From: Legionella_C sp048541585
GTDB taxonomy: Bacteria > Pseudomonadota > Gammaproteobacteria > Legionellales > Legionellaceae
DNA length: 64,000 bases
Direction: 5' to 3'
Assembly (NCBI RefSeq): GCF_048541585.1
Contig: NZ_CP183307.1
Span: 16,405 to 80,404 of the forward strand
The notes beneath the pieces are model-generated. The model did not search any database. It was given only the letters and a program-made list of their open reading frames with translations, and was not told where the DNA came from. Positions 9,076-18,724 of the stretch are shown piece after piece. The first letter of the stretch is position 1; the number at the start of each line of letters is the position of its first letter. Made by a program: the position numbers and the translations under genes.

Positions 9076-10771
9076 AATCCTATCCTTCTTATTGTGCAGC
9101 CTTTTATGTAATGCCGCTTTTTCAGGAAGTGCTGCGGATGCCAACGAGGCACGAAACCAAGCCTTGCAGTGGCTTAAGCAGTTTAACCCGCAAACGATTA
9201 TAAAGGAGTATTCAGACCACCCACCAGAAGCCAATATTACGGCGCCTGAAGGCACAAACCCCTTGCCACAATTAGGAAGTCAGCGAGCAACGCTTAATGA
9301 AACAGCAGCAACAGTGCTCTCCCAAGCGTCCCGTCCTCATCTTAAAGCCAATCCCCGCGCCTTAGAGATGCAATATGCTGAAACGTTATTGTCCGAGGCA
9401 GATGGGGTTTTAGAGGGTAAATGCTACGAGCAACCGGCGCATTGTCAAATGGACTTTACAACAAAAACATGTGAGGACAAGACGACTTATCGCCAAGAGC
9501 GCTGTGGCAGTACATTAAATATTAGTACTAAAACGGCAACCCAAACCGTCAATCGCTATCTCTTTTATGAGAATAAGTCTGGTACTGAAATGCTTCGCAA
9601 AACAATACATTTAAACGCGTGTGATGCAGAAACGCCGCCACCTTTGTGTTTGGCAACTAATCTCATAACAGTAAGCGCACAATGCATTCGCTTAACGGTA
9701 CTTGTTACCCAAGGTGGACTCCCGTTAACGGTGCTTAAAGCCCCAAGTTGCCAAGACCCAACCGTGACGTTTGACTTATTGTGGGATGAGGCGGCTTTTG
9801 GTGGTACCGTGACTATTACCGCGGTTGAAAGTCAATTTGAAGACCACTGGCGTGCGGCAAATTGCACGTCCTTTGATGAGAAAATTAAAGAAGGGGCCTG
9901 TGTTATTACAGGGTCTGACTTATGTTTAGAGCCTAACACGAGTCGCATTATTGATGGCGTTGTAGTTTATCGTCCTTGTTGGGGAAAATATAGTGCTTAT
10001 CAGTGTATTGATGGCTTAACCAGTACTTGTGAGCCCTTACTTTCAGAAGGTTGCTCGCAGGTTGACTCCCTGTGTACGCTTGCTAGCGAAAGACGATGTG
10101 ACGTATTTTTACAAACCTTTCGCTGTCCTGTTAATCACTGTTTTCCGAAACAAACGATTTGCCAGCCGAAACTAACTTGTGCTCAGGGCGAGTGTGCTGA
10201 AACCATCGATGAGGCGAGTGATGACATGGCCGAAGGACTCACGCGATTAGGCGCCTTGGCGGGCACCGCGGCGGATGTTTCGGTTAATCAAGTGAATGTT
10301 GCGGAGCCTAAAATATTTGCAGGTGAGGTTAAAGAATGTGAATCCTTTCCCTTAGGTAGTCGAGATTGCTGTCGGGATAAAGGGTGGGGTAAATGGGTTA
10401 TCCATTGTCCAAAGGAATTAAAAGCGTTACTCCAAGCAAAACGGGATAAACGAGTAAAAAAAATAGGTCGATATACGAAAATGGGGAAGAAACATTATGT
10501 CTATTGTGTGTTCCCTTCAACCCTTGCAGGCCTTGTGCAAATTCAGGGACGGCTCAAACAGCTACATATTGATTTTGGTAAACCAAAATCGCCTGATTGT
10601 CGAGGGCTAACACCTGAAGAGTTAGAGCGCATTCAATTTGATGCACTTGATTTATCGACATTAACCTCTGAATTTACCGAGCGCCATAAGTTACCTAACG
10701 CAACTGGAGTAGGTGCTTCTAACGAAGCTAAAATTGCACGGCTTTATCAAGAGGGTAAGGCCCATGATTAA
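9068..10771 (+). CDS. traN: TraN mating-pair-stabilisation outer-membrane protein
   Basis: 567 residues starting at GTG 9068, with CGGAGG 9-14 bases upstream and an 8-base overlap with trbC. A signal peptide (ILSFLLCSLLCNAAFSGSAA) is followed by the TraN layout: a helical N-terminal stretch with EARNQALQWL, then a very cysteine-rich middle and end (CYEQPAHCQMDFTTKTC, CDVFLQTFRCPVNHC, CCRDKGWGKW). F TraN is 602 residues and contacts the recipient surface, stabilising mating pairs. In enterobacteria, variation in the exposed tip decides the recipient receptor. The receptor here cannot be predicted. It is intact. Confidence 0.93.
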   Translation: MTKILSFLLCSLLCNAAFSGSAADANEARNQALQWLKQFNPQTIIKEYSDHPPEANITAPEGTNPLPQLGSQRATLNETAATVLSQASRPHLKANPRALEMQYAETLLSEADGVLEGKCYEQPAHCQMDFTTKTCEDKTTYRQERCGSTLNISTKTATQTVNRYLFYENKSGTEMLRKTIHLNACDAETPPPLCLATNLITVSAQCIRLTVLVTQGGLPLTVLKAPSCQDPTVTFDLLWDEAAFGGTVTITAVESQFEDHWRAANCTSFDEKIKEGACVITGSDLCLEPNTSRIIDGVVVYRPCWGKYSAYQCIDGLTSTCEPLLSEGCSQVDSLCTLASERRCDVFLQTFRCPVNHCFPKQTICQPKLTCAQGECAETIDEASDDMAEGLTRLGALAGTAADVSVNQVNVAEPKIFAGEVKECESFPLGSRDCCRDKGWGKWVIHCPKELKALLQAKRDKRVKKIGRYTKMGKKHYVYCVFPSTLAGLVQIQGRLKQLHIDFGKPKSPDCRGLTPEELERIQFDALDLSTLTSEFTERHKLPNATGVGASNEAKIARLYQEGKAHD

Positions 10772-11510
10772 AATAGTGATTTTACTCTCTTTATTAATTA
10801 CCCAGAGTTGGGCAACTGAAAATAAGCCGGCGGGCTTTCTTTGGTACGCTATAGAAAAAGAGAAAAAAAGTATTGAGAAGAAAAAACCCGCCGGTATTCC
10901 TTTTAGGCACTTAAGTTATACCGAGCGTGATGCAATTTTGCGCTTCTACACTATGGAAGCGCTTCATAAAGCACGCTACACCAAAAAAGTTAAAGATATG
11001 CGTGTTTTTTTAAGTCTTCAGGATTACTGGCTTAAAGAATCCTCTCGATTTAAATCATTGTTTCAACAAACGATGCTCACGCATCCTGAATATGATTATG
11101 CCGTGACGCACCCAACCTCCAACCTTGGTAGCAAAATCACCGATGAGCTGCGCGAATCCCAAACGATAGAGGTGATTAATCGCTTATCCAAATCCCACGG
11201 TTTGTTATTTTTTTATCGTGGTAAAAGTCCTTATGACATAAAACAAATCCCTATTATGGTTGATTTTTGCAGGCGTTTTAATATTTCTCTGATGCCTATT
11301 AGTGTGGATGGCGTTATCTCACCTGAACTCCTACATTCACGAATCGACAAGGGGCAAGCCAACCGATTGGGGGTGCGGTATTTTCCCGCCTTATTGCTGG
11401 TTAATCCAGTGAATCATCGCGTGGCGCCAATCGCCTATGGTCTAACCACCCAAGATGTGTTGATGGCGCGTATCAAGCAAGTAGCAACTCATTTTAAAGG
11501 AGACGAATGA
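10764..11510 (+). CDS. traF: TraF thioredoxin-fold periplasmic conjugation protein
   Basis: 248 residues from ATG 10764, overlapping the traN stop by 8 bases; GGTAAGG lies upstream. A signal peptide (MIKIVILLSLLITQSWA) leads into GFLWYAIEKEK (the G(F/W)xWY opening of TraF), ALHKARYTKKVKDMRVFLSLQDYW, then a thioredoxin-like half (LLFFYRGKSPYDIKQIPIMVDF, GVRYFPALLLVNP). The CxxC motif is absent: the usual position reads SPYD. F TraF also lacks an active-site pair and is needed for pilus assembly. F TraF is 247 residues, an almost exact match. The stop overlaps trbB. Confidence 0.92.
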   Translation: MIKIVILLSLLITQSWATENKPAGFLWYAIEKEKKSIEKKKPAGIPFRHLSYTERDAILRFYTMEALHKARYTKKVKDMRVFLSLQDYWLKESSRFKSLFQQTMLTHPEYDYAVTHPTSNLGSKITDELRESQTIEVINRLSKSHGLLFFYRGKSPYDIKQIPIMVDFCRRFNISLMPISVDGVISPELLHSRIDKGQANRLGVRYFPALLLVNPVNHRVAPIAYGLTTQDVLMARIKQVATHFKGDE

Positions 11511-12025
11511 TGAGTAGGCCGATACTTTTAGGATTAGTCTTAGCATTAGCCTTTAATATCTTTAGCGCCGCAGCGTACGGCGCGCAATGGCTTGATAACC
11601 TAATTGCGGAACTGGAAGAGTCTACTCTATACAAGAAAGTAAAGGCGAACAATCGAGAGGATAAAGGATTTTTTAGCACCCACGGATTGATTCTATTTTA
11701 CGATAGCAGTTGTCCGCATTGCCAACAATTCGCACCAATATTAAAACGGTGGGCAAATCATAATCAAGCAGACGTACTTCCTCTTTCGCTAGATAATGAA
11801 CCCCTACCTGAATTTCCAAACTATGCACCAGCCACTACAGAGTGGATTAACTTAGCCTTTGGCAGTAATGCTATTAATTATCCAGCCCTTTTTGTGGTTA
11901 ACCGTAAAACAAGCACATTATATCCCGTGGGGTTTGGCTCAATGACAGAGGCTGAACTCAATGACCGTATGGCAACCCTTATCACTAAAATTCAAGTGTA
12001 TGAGAACGAGAGAAGAATGCAATGA
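11507..12025 (+). CDS. trbB: TrbB disulfide-isomerase-like thioredoxin (CPHC)
   Basis: 172 residues. The start overlaps traF by 4 bases. A signal peptide (ILLGLVLALAFNIFSAAAYG) leads to a thioredoxin domain with active site C69-P-H-C72 in FYDSSCPHCQQFAP and the cis-proline segment INYPALFVVN. In F, TrbB has thiol-redox activity and helps fold the cysteine-rich TraU, TraN and TraH proteins. Here it sits next to traF and traH as in F (F TrbB is 181 residues). It is intact, so the disulfide supply line for the operon appears preserved. Confidence 0.93.
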   Translation: MMSRPILLGLVLALAFNIFSAAAYGAQWLDNLIAELEESTLYKKVKANNREDKGFFSTHGLILFYDSSCPHCQQFAPILKRWANHNQADVLPLSLDNEPLPEFPNYAPATTEWINLAFGSNAINYPALFVVNRKTSTLYPVGFGSMTEAELNDRMATLITKIQVYENERRMQ

Positions 12026-13386
12026 AGAACTATTTTTTGGCGTTTGGTTTATTTAGCTTTTTCTCTCTGGCTTATGCAAATATCAGTCAAGATTTGGATA
12101 ATTTCTTTGACCAATTGGGCTATGCGTCAAATGTGACGTCCCCTGCCGCCTTTGAATCGCAAGCTGCAGGCTTTTTTGGGGGCGGCTCACTTTATTCGCG
12201 TAACCAAGTACGCCAGTACCAATTAGTGCAACTAGATTTACCAAGTTATCGTGCGGGCTGTGGCGGTATTGATTTATTTACAGGTAGCATGAGTTTTTTA
12301 AGTGAACAAAAGCTTGTTGACTTAGGAAAATCAGTGATGACTAATGCTGGGGCTTATGCGGTGGATGTGATGCTTGCATCAACCGTACCTGAACTTAAAC
12401 AGGTGCGTGACTATTTGCAGCAACTAGAGCAAATGGCTAATCAAGCCAGTATTAATTCTTGTCAGCTCTCGCAAAACATGGTGGGTGGCATCTGGCCAAA
12501 AACAGCCGAGTCTCAACAAAAAATTTGCAAAGACCAAGCTGCTATGGGTAAGGAGGGATTATTTAGTGATTACGTCAAAGCGCGTATGGCGTGTTCTGGC
12601 AATGGTTTCGATCAGGTGATGGAGAAAGCGTCTCTTGATGAAACGCGAAAAAAACAAGTGGTGTTAAATAAGAATTTGGTGTGGTCACTCCTACAGACAA
12701 AGTCTTTTCTAAACAGTGACAGAGAGCTCGCTGAGATGGTTATGAGTTTAACAGGTACGTTGATTATTGATAAAGAAGGCAAGGTGACCAATGTACCTTC
12801 TCTTGCTGGTAACGCTGATTTAATTAATGCATTAGTTGGCACGCAAGAGGGTTTGCCTACTGCCAAAATATGGCGTTGCAAGGACGCAGGCAGTACAAAT
12901 CAATGCCTGCAGGTGAGCTTACAAGACATTACCATTGCACAAACCTCAACGCTTACCTCAAAAGTACGTGAAATTATTCAAACGATTAACTTAAAGCTTA
13001 CGAATGATGAAAAACCAAATCCTCGCGAAATCAATTTTTTAAGCATGACATCGCTACCCGTAATGAAGTTTTTAAGCGTATTAAACAGCATTCAATACGC
13101 AACTGCCGCGGTGGATATCGAAGAGTACGCGACGTTGATTGCTCATGATTTATTAACTAATTATTTAACGGAATTACTGGCTGAGGTAAGTCATGCAACA
13201 GCAGGATCTGAGTTGAACTCTGATTTGCTCAAAGACATTCAAAAGCGAATTCATGAAGCCTCAACCAATGTAGCGGCGCTAGATCCAAAAATAGGTCATA
13301 AATTAAAAGAAAAATTGTTACTGATTGAGCGTATGGCGCGCATTGAAAAACAAGTGGCCTCCCAAATGAACAGCACAGCGGGTTGA
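12022..13386 (+). CDS. traH: TraH pilus-assembly / mating protein
   Basis: 454 residues, overlapping trbB by 4 bases. A signal peptide (NYFLAFGLFSFFSLAYA) precedes DLDNFFDQLGYASNVTSPAAFESQAAGFFGGGSLYSRN, the classical TraH opening (..Y..Q.AGYYTGGS...R). LPSYRAGCGGIDLFTGSMSFL follows, another family hallmark (C-G-G-I-D-x-[FY]-x-G), and the C-terminal third is helical and coiled-coil prone (residues about 390-450). F TraH is 458 residues and acts in the periplasm or outer membrane with TraF, TraU, TraW and TrbI. It is intact. Confidence 0.95.
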   Translation: MKNYFLAFGLFSFFSLAYANISQDLDNFFDQLGYASNVTSPAAFESQAAGFFGGGSLYSRNQVRQYQLVQLDLPSYRAGCGGIDLFTGSMSFLSEQKLVDLGKSVMTNAGAYAVDVMLASTVPELKQVRDYLQQLEQMANQASINSCQLSQNMVGGIWPKTAESQQKICKDQAAMGKEGLFSDYVKARMACSGNGFDQVMEKASLDETRKKQVVLNKNLVWSLLQTKSFLNSDRELAEMVMSLTGTLIIDKEGKVTNVPSLAGNADLINALVGTQEGLPTAKIWRCKDAGSTNQCLQVSLQDITIAQTSTLTSKVREIIQTINLKLTNDEKPNPREINFLSMTSLPVMKFLSVLNSIQYATAAVDIEEYATLIAHDLLTNYLTELLAEVSHATAGSELNSDLLKDIQKRIHEASTNVAALDPKIGHKLKEKLLLIERMARIEKQVASQMNSTAG

Positions 13387-13398
13387 GGAGAACATTAG

Positions 13399-16197
13399 AT
13401 GATAACGATTCATGTGTTAGCGGCAGGCGAGTTGTTTCAACATGTACTCAATGCCATTAGCGCCTTTATGAAGCAGAATAGTTTTTTAGGGTTGCTGCGC
13501 ATTACAGCCTTAATAGGTATTGTTATGGCCACCGTTGGATTTCTTAAAACCCGTGACCCTATGGCTTTTGCACGCTGGTTCTTAGGTTATGTGTTGTTTA
13601 TCAATGTAGTGTTATTGCCTAAAACCTCAGTGCTAATTGACGATATTTCATCGCAAACGCCAAAGCTCGTGAATAATGTGCCGGTGGTGTTTGCACTTAG
13701 CGCTAGTTTAGTCACTACAATTGGATATGGCATGGCAGAAGTTTATGATGCGCTTTTGACGATGCCTAATGATTTGCAATACACAAAGACGGGCGCATTA
13801 TTTGGCTCACGCTTAATTTCAGCGTCTACGTCTTTTCGTATTAAAGACCCCGTACTTAAAGAGGAAATGAATGAGTACTTTCGCGTCTGTGTGGTAGGTG
13901 ATATTCGATTAAATCGTAAATATAGTGTGGGGGATTTAGCGCATACTACGGATATTTGGAAATTGATTACAGCAAAAGCTTCGCCCCTTCGCATGATTTC
14001 TGTCAATGGGAAACCCGTGACTTGTCTTGATGCCTCTAAACCTAACGGGCCTTACAGTCTTTTCAAAAAGCTCGAGGCCGAGATTAAAAAAGCCTATACT
14101 TTTTTTGGTGTGAATTTATTTGGCAAGCCTAAGAACACCACCTATGAAGCACTCTTCAGTACCCATTTGAAATCCGCCTTTGATTACTACCAAGGGTTAA
14201 CGGATACCGCTAGCAATATCTTTTTACAAAGCATGATGATTAATGCCATGGGTGATGGCATAGCACACTATCAAGCATTTACCGATGCAACAGCTGGGAT
14301 TGTGAACCAGCAGTTTACCAAATCCCAAGTACAACATCGCTTTAGCTGGGAAGTGTTAGGCCAAAAGGCCCTTTGGATTTTACCCATTACCCATACGTGC
14401 TTAACGCTTTTATTGTTTGGTGTGTTTCCTTTAATTATTGCATTAACCACGCTACCAGGCGGCGTAAAAATACTTTATGGCTATTTGCAGTTTTTTATGT
14501 CTTTACAATTTTGGCCAGTGCTTTTTGCAATTTTAAATGCCGGCATGACGATTTATGGGGCTTCTTCTTCCGGCGAGTACGGTCAATTTACGATGGTCAA
14601 TCTTGATAAAATCGATGAGTTACATGCGGATATTTCAGGGGCTTGTGGGTATTTGATGATGTTGATTCCCTTTCTTTCGCATGGTTTGGTATCTAATTTA
14701 GGGGGTGCATTTAGTAATCTTGCGACCAGTATGATGAGCCATATGCAAGGCTCTAGTATGTCTGTGGCAGGCGAGGCGGCTAGTGCTTCCTTTGGACTTG
14801 GGCAGACCAGCTTTTATAACACGAATGCCAATAATTTTTCCGCTAATAAGCACGACTCAAATTGGACACACATGCAAGGCATGCACACCGAGCAATTAAG
14901 AAGTGGGGTATTAAAAACAATTACAGGAAGTGGCGATAGCGTGTTTGATATAAGTCCTGGCATGACTCGAAGTGCTGTGTCAATTAATGCACAAGAAGGA
15001 TTAAATGCCTCACTTAATCAAGCTTATGAAGAGTCTACCCAGGCTGCTCGAAATGAGTCGGCACATTATCAAAGTTCATTATCTAATTTTGCACATCGTG
15101 CGCTGCAATTGTCCCTTTTGGCAGGCCATGATATGCGTTTAGGCGATGGCGTATCAGAAGCTGAAACAGGGCAATATTCCAAAGCCTTATCAACCATTAG
15201 TCACATAGCTGAGGATGTGACGCGCCGTATGGGAGTAAGTAAAGAAGATGCGCTCTCGCATTTGACTAGCGGTGGTTGGGGTGTACAAGCTGGTTTGAGA
15301 AGCCAAAAAACAATATTAGGCAAGCTTGCTGAATTAGGGACTGGATTACATGCTAGCGCAAATGCGAATCTTAAATTTGATCGCGCATCTTTAAGTAGTG
15401 ATAAATATCATACAGGTATAGATGGTGCGCTTTCTGCGCGGCAATCGCGTGATTTTAATGATGCAATGAGTTATGTGAAGCACTTTTCACAAAATCATCA
15501 TTTTGATGACAGCCATTCACAAGCTGCTTCTCTGTCTAATCAATTAGGCGCCGACTTAAGAGAGGCCGAAACGGCCAGTCGTAATGTGGATACCTCTCTT
15601 GCAAAGGCTACGCGCATCCAAAATACAAAGAGTTTTGTAGAATCTCATTCATCACAAATTACATCCGACTTAAATCAAGCCTTTCCCTCTTACGTAGCAC
15701 GCCAACTTGGTGAGGCAGCACGCGATGAGCTATTTAGTCACCCAGGCGATCCACAATCACTCAACAAGCTTCAAGCTTTAGGTCGGGATTTTATTGCAAG
15801 CACGCGAGATGAGTTAATCACCAAATTCGGTAGCAAAGAGCAAAAGGCAGAGGTTGAATCTTTCTATCAGAAGGAGCAACGAAAATTTGTTTCTCAAGAA
15901 AACCAATTAGGGGCTCATTATCAAAAAAACAATGACCAACTAGCTCGCCAAGCACAATCCATGACGCTTGGCACTAATGAAAACATGTTAAGGTTATTAC
16001 AACAAGAAATAGGTGAGCAAAATAATACGTTGCATCAGCATCTTAAAAAAGGTGAACAATCAATTAAGGCAAAGAGCCAAATTTTAAAAGATGAAAAAGA
16101 TTTAAAATTACAAGAAGGAATAACTCGTGCACAAAAAGATGTCATTTTAATGGATCAGTTACCTAAAAATTGGGGACTTCACAATAAAGGAGAGTAA
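13399..16197 (+). CDS. traG: TraG mating-pair-stabilisation / assembly protein
   Basis: 932 residues (F TraG is 938). GAGGAG lies upstream of ATG 13399. The N-terminal half is membrane-embedded: helices near residues 25-75 (LRITALIGIVMATVGF, FLGYVLFINVVLLP), 330-395 (ILPITHTCLTLLLFGVFPLIIAL and the next helix) and 420-435. This half acts in pilus assembly and matches the TraG_N pattern. The C-terminal half (from about 480) is a soluble, Q/S/H-rich helical periplasmic region; in F it stabilises mating pairs and takes part in entry exclusion by meeting TraS of the recipient. The next gene is a small membrane protein in the traS position. It is intact. Confidence 0.95.
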   Translation: MITIHVLAAGELFQHVLNAISAFMKQNSFLGLLRITALIGIVMATVGFLKTRDPMAFARWFLGYVLFINVVLLPKTSVLIDDISSQTPKLVNNVPVVFALSASLVTTIGYGMAEVYDALLTMPNDLQYTKTGALFGSRLISASTSFRIKDPVLKEEMNEYFRVCVVGDIRLNRKYSVGDLAHTTDIWKLITAKASPLRMISVNGKPVTCLDASKPNGPYSLFKKLEAEIKKAYTFFGVNLFGKPKNTTYEALFSTHLKSAFDYYQGLTDTASNIFLQSMMINAMGDGIAHYQAFTDATAGIVNQQFTKSQVQHRFSWEVLGQKALWILPITHTCLTLLLFGVFPLIIALTTLPGGVKILYGYLQFFMSLQFWPVLFAILNAGMTIYGASSSGEYGQFTMVNLDKIDELHADISGACGYLMMLIPFLSHGLVSNLGGAFSNLATSMMSHMQGSSMSVAGEAASASFGLGQTSFYNTNANNFSANKHDSNWTHMQGMHTEQLRSGVLKTITGSGDSVFDISPGMTRSAVSINAQEGLNASLNQAYEESTQAARNESAHYQSSLSNFAHRALQLSLLAGHDMRLGDGVSEAETGQYSKALSTISHIAEDVTRRMGVSKEDALSHLTSGGWGVQAGLRSQKTILGKLAELGTGLHASANANLKFDRASLSSDKYHTGIDGALSARQSRDFNDAMSYVKHFSQNHHFDDSHSQAASLSNQLGADLREAETASRNVDTSLAKATRIQNTKSFVESHSSQITSDLNQAFPSYVARQLGEAARDELFSHPGDPQSLNKLQALGRDFIASTRDELITKFGSKEQKAEVESFYQKEQRKFVSQENQLGAHYQKNNDQLARQAQSMTLGTNENMLRLLQQEIGEQNNTLHQHLKKGEQSIKAKSQILKDEKDLKLQEGITRAQKDVILMDQLPKNWGLHNKGE

Positions 16198-16201
16198 GCT
16201 A

Positions 16202-16792
16202 ATGACACATCAAAGGTTAAGGGAACTAATTAGTGAGGATATTGAAACAATAAAACATCTTAATCCTGATATTATTCCTGCCAAAATATATTATTTGAGA
16301 TTATTAAAGTTATTCGTTAGTGGGCTTTGGAAAATTTGGCTAATCGTTTCAATCACTATTGCTTATGCAGGCCTTACTCACCCTTCTAATGGAGGACTAG
16401 CAAGCGAGCCAGCATCTCAAGTCATAAGAGAGTCAATGATGCTCGCATTTTTTTTTAGTTTTGGTGCCATGCTCTTGCTTTCACCTTCTATCAATTTTTT
16501 CATTCTTTTTTGTTATCACTTGGAAAGCAAACTTAAAACAGGCGCTTTGCTAGCTAGAAAATTCAAGCACATTACCTATCTATTTTTTGGATTTTTTATT
16601 TTTTTATGCACCTTATTTGGAAGTTACAGTGAATCGGCTGCGATATTTATGATGATTGTCTTTTCATTTTTTGGAAGCCTTGCTGCAACTTATTTTTTTG
16701 TAAAAATGGAATTAAATCGTATAGGAATTAGCACAATTTTCTCTATTTTCAATCATTACTTTAGTAAAGGAAATAAGCTATCTATCGAATAG
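16202..16792 (+). CDS. Four-helix inner-membrane protein between traG and traD; possible TraS-like entry-exclusion protein
   Basis: 196 residues with no sequence family that I recognise. Four hydrophobic helices are visible, roughly residues 36-57 (LFVSGLWKIWLIVSITIAYA), 78-110 (FFFSFGAMLLLSPSINFFIL), 121-141 (ITYLFFGFFIFLCTLFG) and 147-172. The ends are polar and charged. It starts five bases after the traG stop, with AAAGGAG upstream, so it is co-transcribed with traG. In F this slot holds traS, an inner-membrane protein that recognises the donor TraG C-terminus. TraS proteins are highly variable between plasmids, so position and topology are the only evidence. A role in exclusion is an inference. 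Confidence 0.7.
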   Translation: MTHQRLRELISEDIETIKHLNPDIIPAKIYYLRLLKLFVSGLWKIWLIVSITIAYAGLTHPSNGGLASEPASQVIRESMMLAFFFSFGAMLLLSPSINFFILFCYHLESKLKTGALLARKFKHITYLFFGFFIFLCTLFGSYSESAAIFMMIVFSFFGSLAATYFFVKMELNRIGISTIFSIFNHYFSKGNKLSIE

Positions 16793-16830
16793 CTCTTTAA
16801 ATTTATAGCTAGTTTTTTAACCATTTTTAA

Positions 16831-16849
16831 AGCAGTGGTAGCTACTGCT
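16831..16849. terminator. Short hairpin between the exclusion-like gene and traD
   Basis: The sequence AGCAGTGGTAGCTACTGCT forms a stem of AGCAGT with ACTGCT and a small loop, followed by TTGCTT. It lies in the 88-base gap before traD, the largest gap inside the tra operon after traT. It could attenuate transcription between the mating-pair genes and traD/traI. The following T-run is weak, so termination is uncertain. Confidence 0.35.
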
Positions 16850-16880
16850 TTGCTTGAAAAAGGATAAGGAGTTAAACACC

Positions 16881-18710
16881 GTGCGTGATGAACCTAATTT
16901 TAAACACTATACCCGTGGCGGACAAATCAGTTTTCATAACCTTCGGATGTGGGATCAAATTACGAAAACATTATTATGGGTTTGTCTTTTTCTCTGGGTA
17001 GTATTAACGAGCCTAATTACTTGGTTAGTTACGCCTTTAGAAAAGCTTTATCAAGCACTGGCTTACTATAGTTCTTCTTTTTTAAATCTTATAGGCCAAA
17101 GACATACATTTAATCTTTCATTTCAGGGTGCCAATTATCAGCAGACCGTAGAAACTATTCTTCAGTACCCTTATTACAAAGAAAATGCAAATCATATGGT
17201 TAAGTTATTAGCTCAATCTGCATTAGCGGCCTTTGCACTTTCATTTATTTTCGGACTTGGCCTTACCGTCTATTTTATTTATAGGGGAAAAGAGCAGCGG
17301 AGAAATCAATTTATTCGCGGAAGTCGCATAGATTCGAGAGAAAACTTGATTAAGAAAATTATTGAGAATGATGAGCAATCAGATATCAGAATTGATGGAT
17401 TTCCACTCATTAGAGACTCTGAAGTACAACATCTTTTAATTCATGGAACAGTAGGTACTGGTAAAAGTCAGCTCATTATGAAAATCATGGATGCGTTGCG
17501 TCAAAGAGGTGATAGAGTCATTGTTTATGACAAGGGTTGTGCTTTTATTCCGCATTATTACGACGCACATGAAGATGTGATTTTAAATCCATTTGATGAG
17601 CGATGCGCCAATTGGGATATGTGGCGTGAGGCACCTCGCGATTCAGATTTTGAGAATATGGCAGAAAGCCTTATTCCGATACTTGAGGAATCAGATTCAT
17701 TTTGGAATAGGGCAGCCAGAACTGTCTTTGTAAGTAGTGCTGTAAAAATGCGCCATGATAAAGACCGCTCGCTTGAAAAACTACTTAAATTATTGTTGAC
17801 CGATGAGTTTTCCTATTTAGAGAATTATCTTAAAGGCACTGCTGCTGCAACCTTAGTCAGCGGTAGAATTGAAAAAACAGCTTTTTCCATTCGCTCAGTC
17901 ATAACAACTTACTTAAAATCCCTTAAAAATTTATCAGGGTTAAATTTAAAGGATGCACCTCCTTTTTCTATTCATGATTATATTACCAATGAGAGCTCTA
18001 AAGGTTGGCTTTTTATTTCATCTAACGGTGAGAATCATAATTCATTAAAGCCATTAATTTCGATGTGGCTAGCGATGGCGTCTTTAACGTTATTAAGTCT
18101 TACACCAAATTCACATCGCCGTATTTGGTTTATTTGTGATGAATTACCTAGCCTTCACAAACTGCCACTCCTTGGTGAAACTATTGCTGAAGTTAGAAAA
18201 TTTGGTGGTTGCTTTCTGCTAGGCATGCAAAGCTTTTCTCAACTGACGAAAGTTTATGGGCAAGCAGGCAGCAAAGAGATTTTTGATTTACTAAACACAC
18301 GCTTTTTTTTCAGAAGTCCTAGCAGTGAGATGGCAAGACTTGTTTCAAGTGAACTAGGTGAAGAAGACATTGAGGAATTTCGAGAAAATTATTCCTATGG
18401 CGCTAACAGTATTCGTGATGGCATCTCACTTGGCAACCAGCGGAGTACGCGTCCCATCGTATCTTACCCACAAATTTTAGAATTAGAAAATTTACATTGT
18501 TTTGTGCGCTTGCCAGGAAGCTACCCTGTGACCCAGCTCAAACTTCAGCCTAAAAACCGACCTCTTCTTTTGAAAGGGTTTGTGGCCCGCAAAGTGCCTG
18601 CGGATGAAGACTTACAACAAAAAGCTGTTGTAAATAACACCTTTGACGCGTTAATAGATTCGTTTGAGCTTTCTAAAGAAAAGCCGGCTGTTATGGAATT
18701 TGAAGTGTAA
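16881..18710 (+). CDS. traD: TraD type IV coupling protein
   Basis: 609 residues from GTG 16881, chosen because AAGGAG lies about 9 bases upstream. A TTG at 16854 would extend it by nine charged residues but has no ribosome site. Two membrane helices (LLWVCLFLWVVLTSLITWLV, residues about 23-42; and ALAAFALSFIFGLGLTVYFI, about 108-130) frame a periplasmic loop. Walker A GTVGTGKS is at 189-196, and Walker B IWFICDELPSLHKLP has D-E near 420. GGCFLLGMQSFSQL and the arginine-rich region after it are typical. TraD brings the relaxase-DNA complex to the channel. F TraD is longer (717, with an acidic tail); here the short tail is closer to TrwB-type length. Confidence 0.95.
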   Translation: MRDEPNFKHYTRGGQISFHNLRMWDQITKTLLWVCLFLWVVLTSLITWLVTPLEKLYQALAYYSSSFLNLIGQRHTFNLSFQGANYQQTVETILQYPYYKENANHMVKLLAQSALAAFALSFIFGLGLTVYFIYRGKEQRRNQFIRGSRIDSRENLIKKIIENDEQSDIRIDGFPLIRDSEVQHLLIHGTVGTGKSQLIMKIMDALRQRGDRVIVYDKGCAFIPHYYDAHEDVILNPFDERCANWDMWREAPRDSDFENMAESLIPILEESDSFWNRAARTVFVSSAVKMRHDKDRSLEKLLKLLLTDEFSYLENYLKGTAAATLVSGRIEKTAFSIRSVITTYLKSLKNLSGLNLKDAPPFSIHDYITNESSKGWLFISSNGENHNSLKPLISMWLAMASLTLLSLTPNSHRRIWFICDELPSLHKLPLLGETIAEVRKFGGCFLLGMQSFSQLTKVYGQAGSKEIFDLLNTRFFFRSPSSEMARLVSSELGEEDIEEFRENYSYGANSIRDGISLGNQRSTRPIVSYPQILELENLHCFVRLPGSYPVTQLKLQPKNRPLLLKGFVARKVPADEDLQQKAVVNNTFDALIDSFELSKEKPAVMEFEV

Positions 18711-18724
18711 GAAAAGGAGCGTTG

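Noticed and set aside
11507..12025. DsbA/DsbC housekeeping gene
   Set aside because: Size, CPHC motif and position between traF and traH identify it as TrbB.
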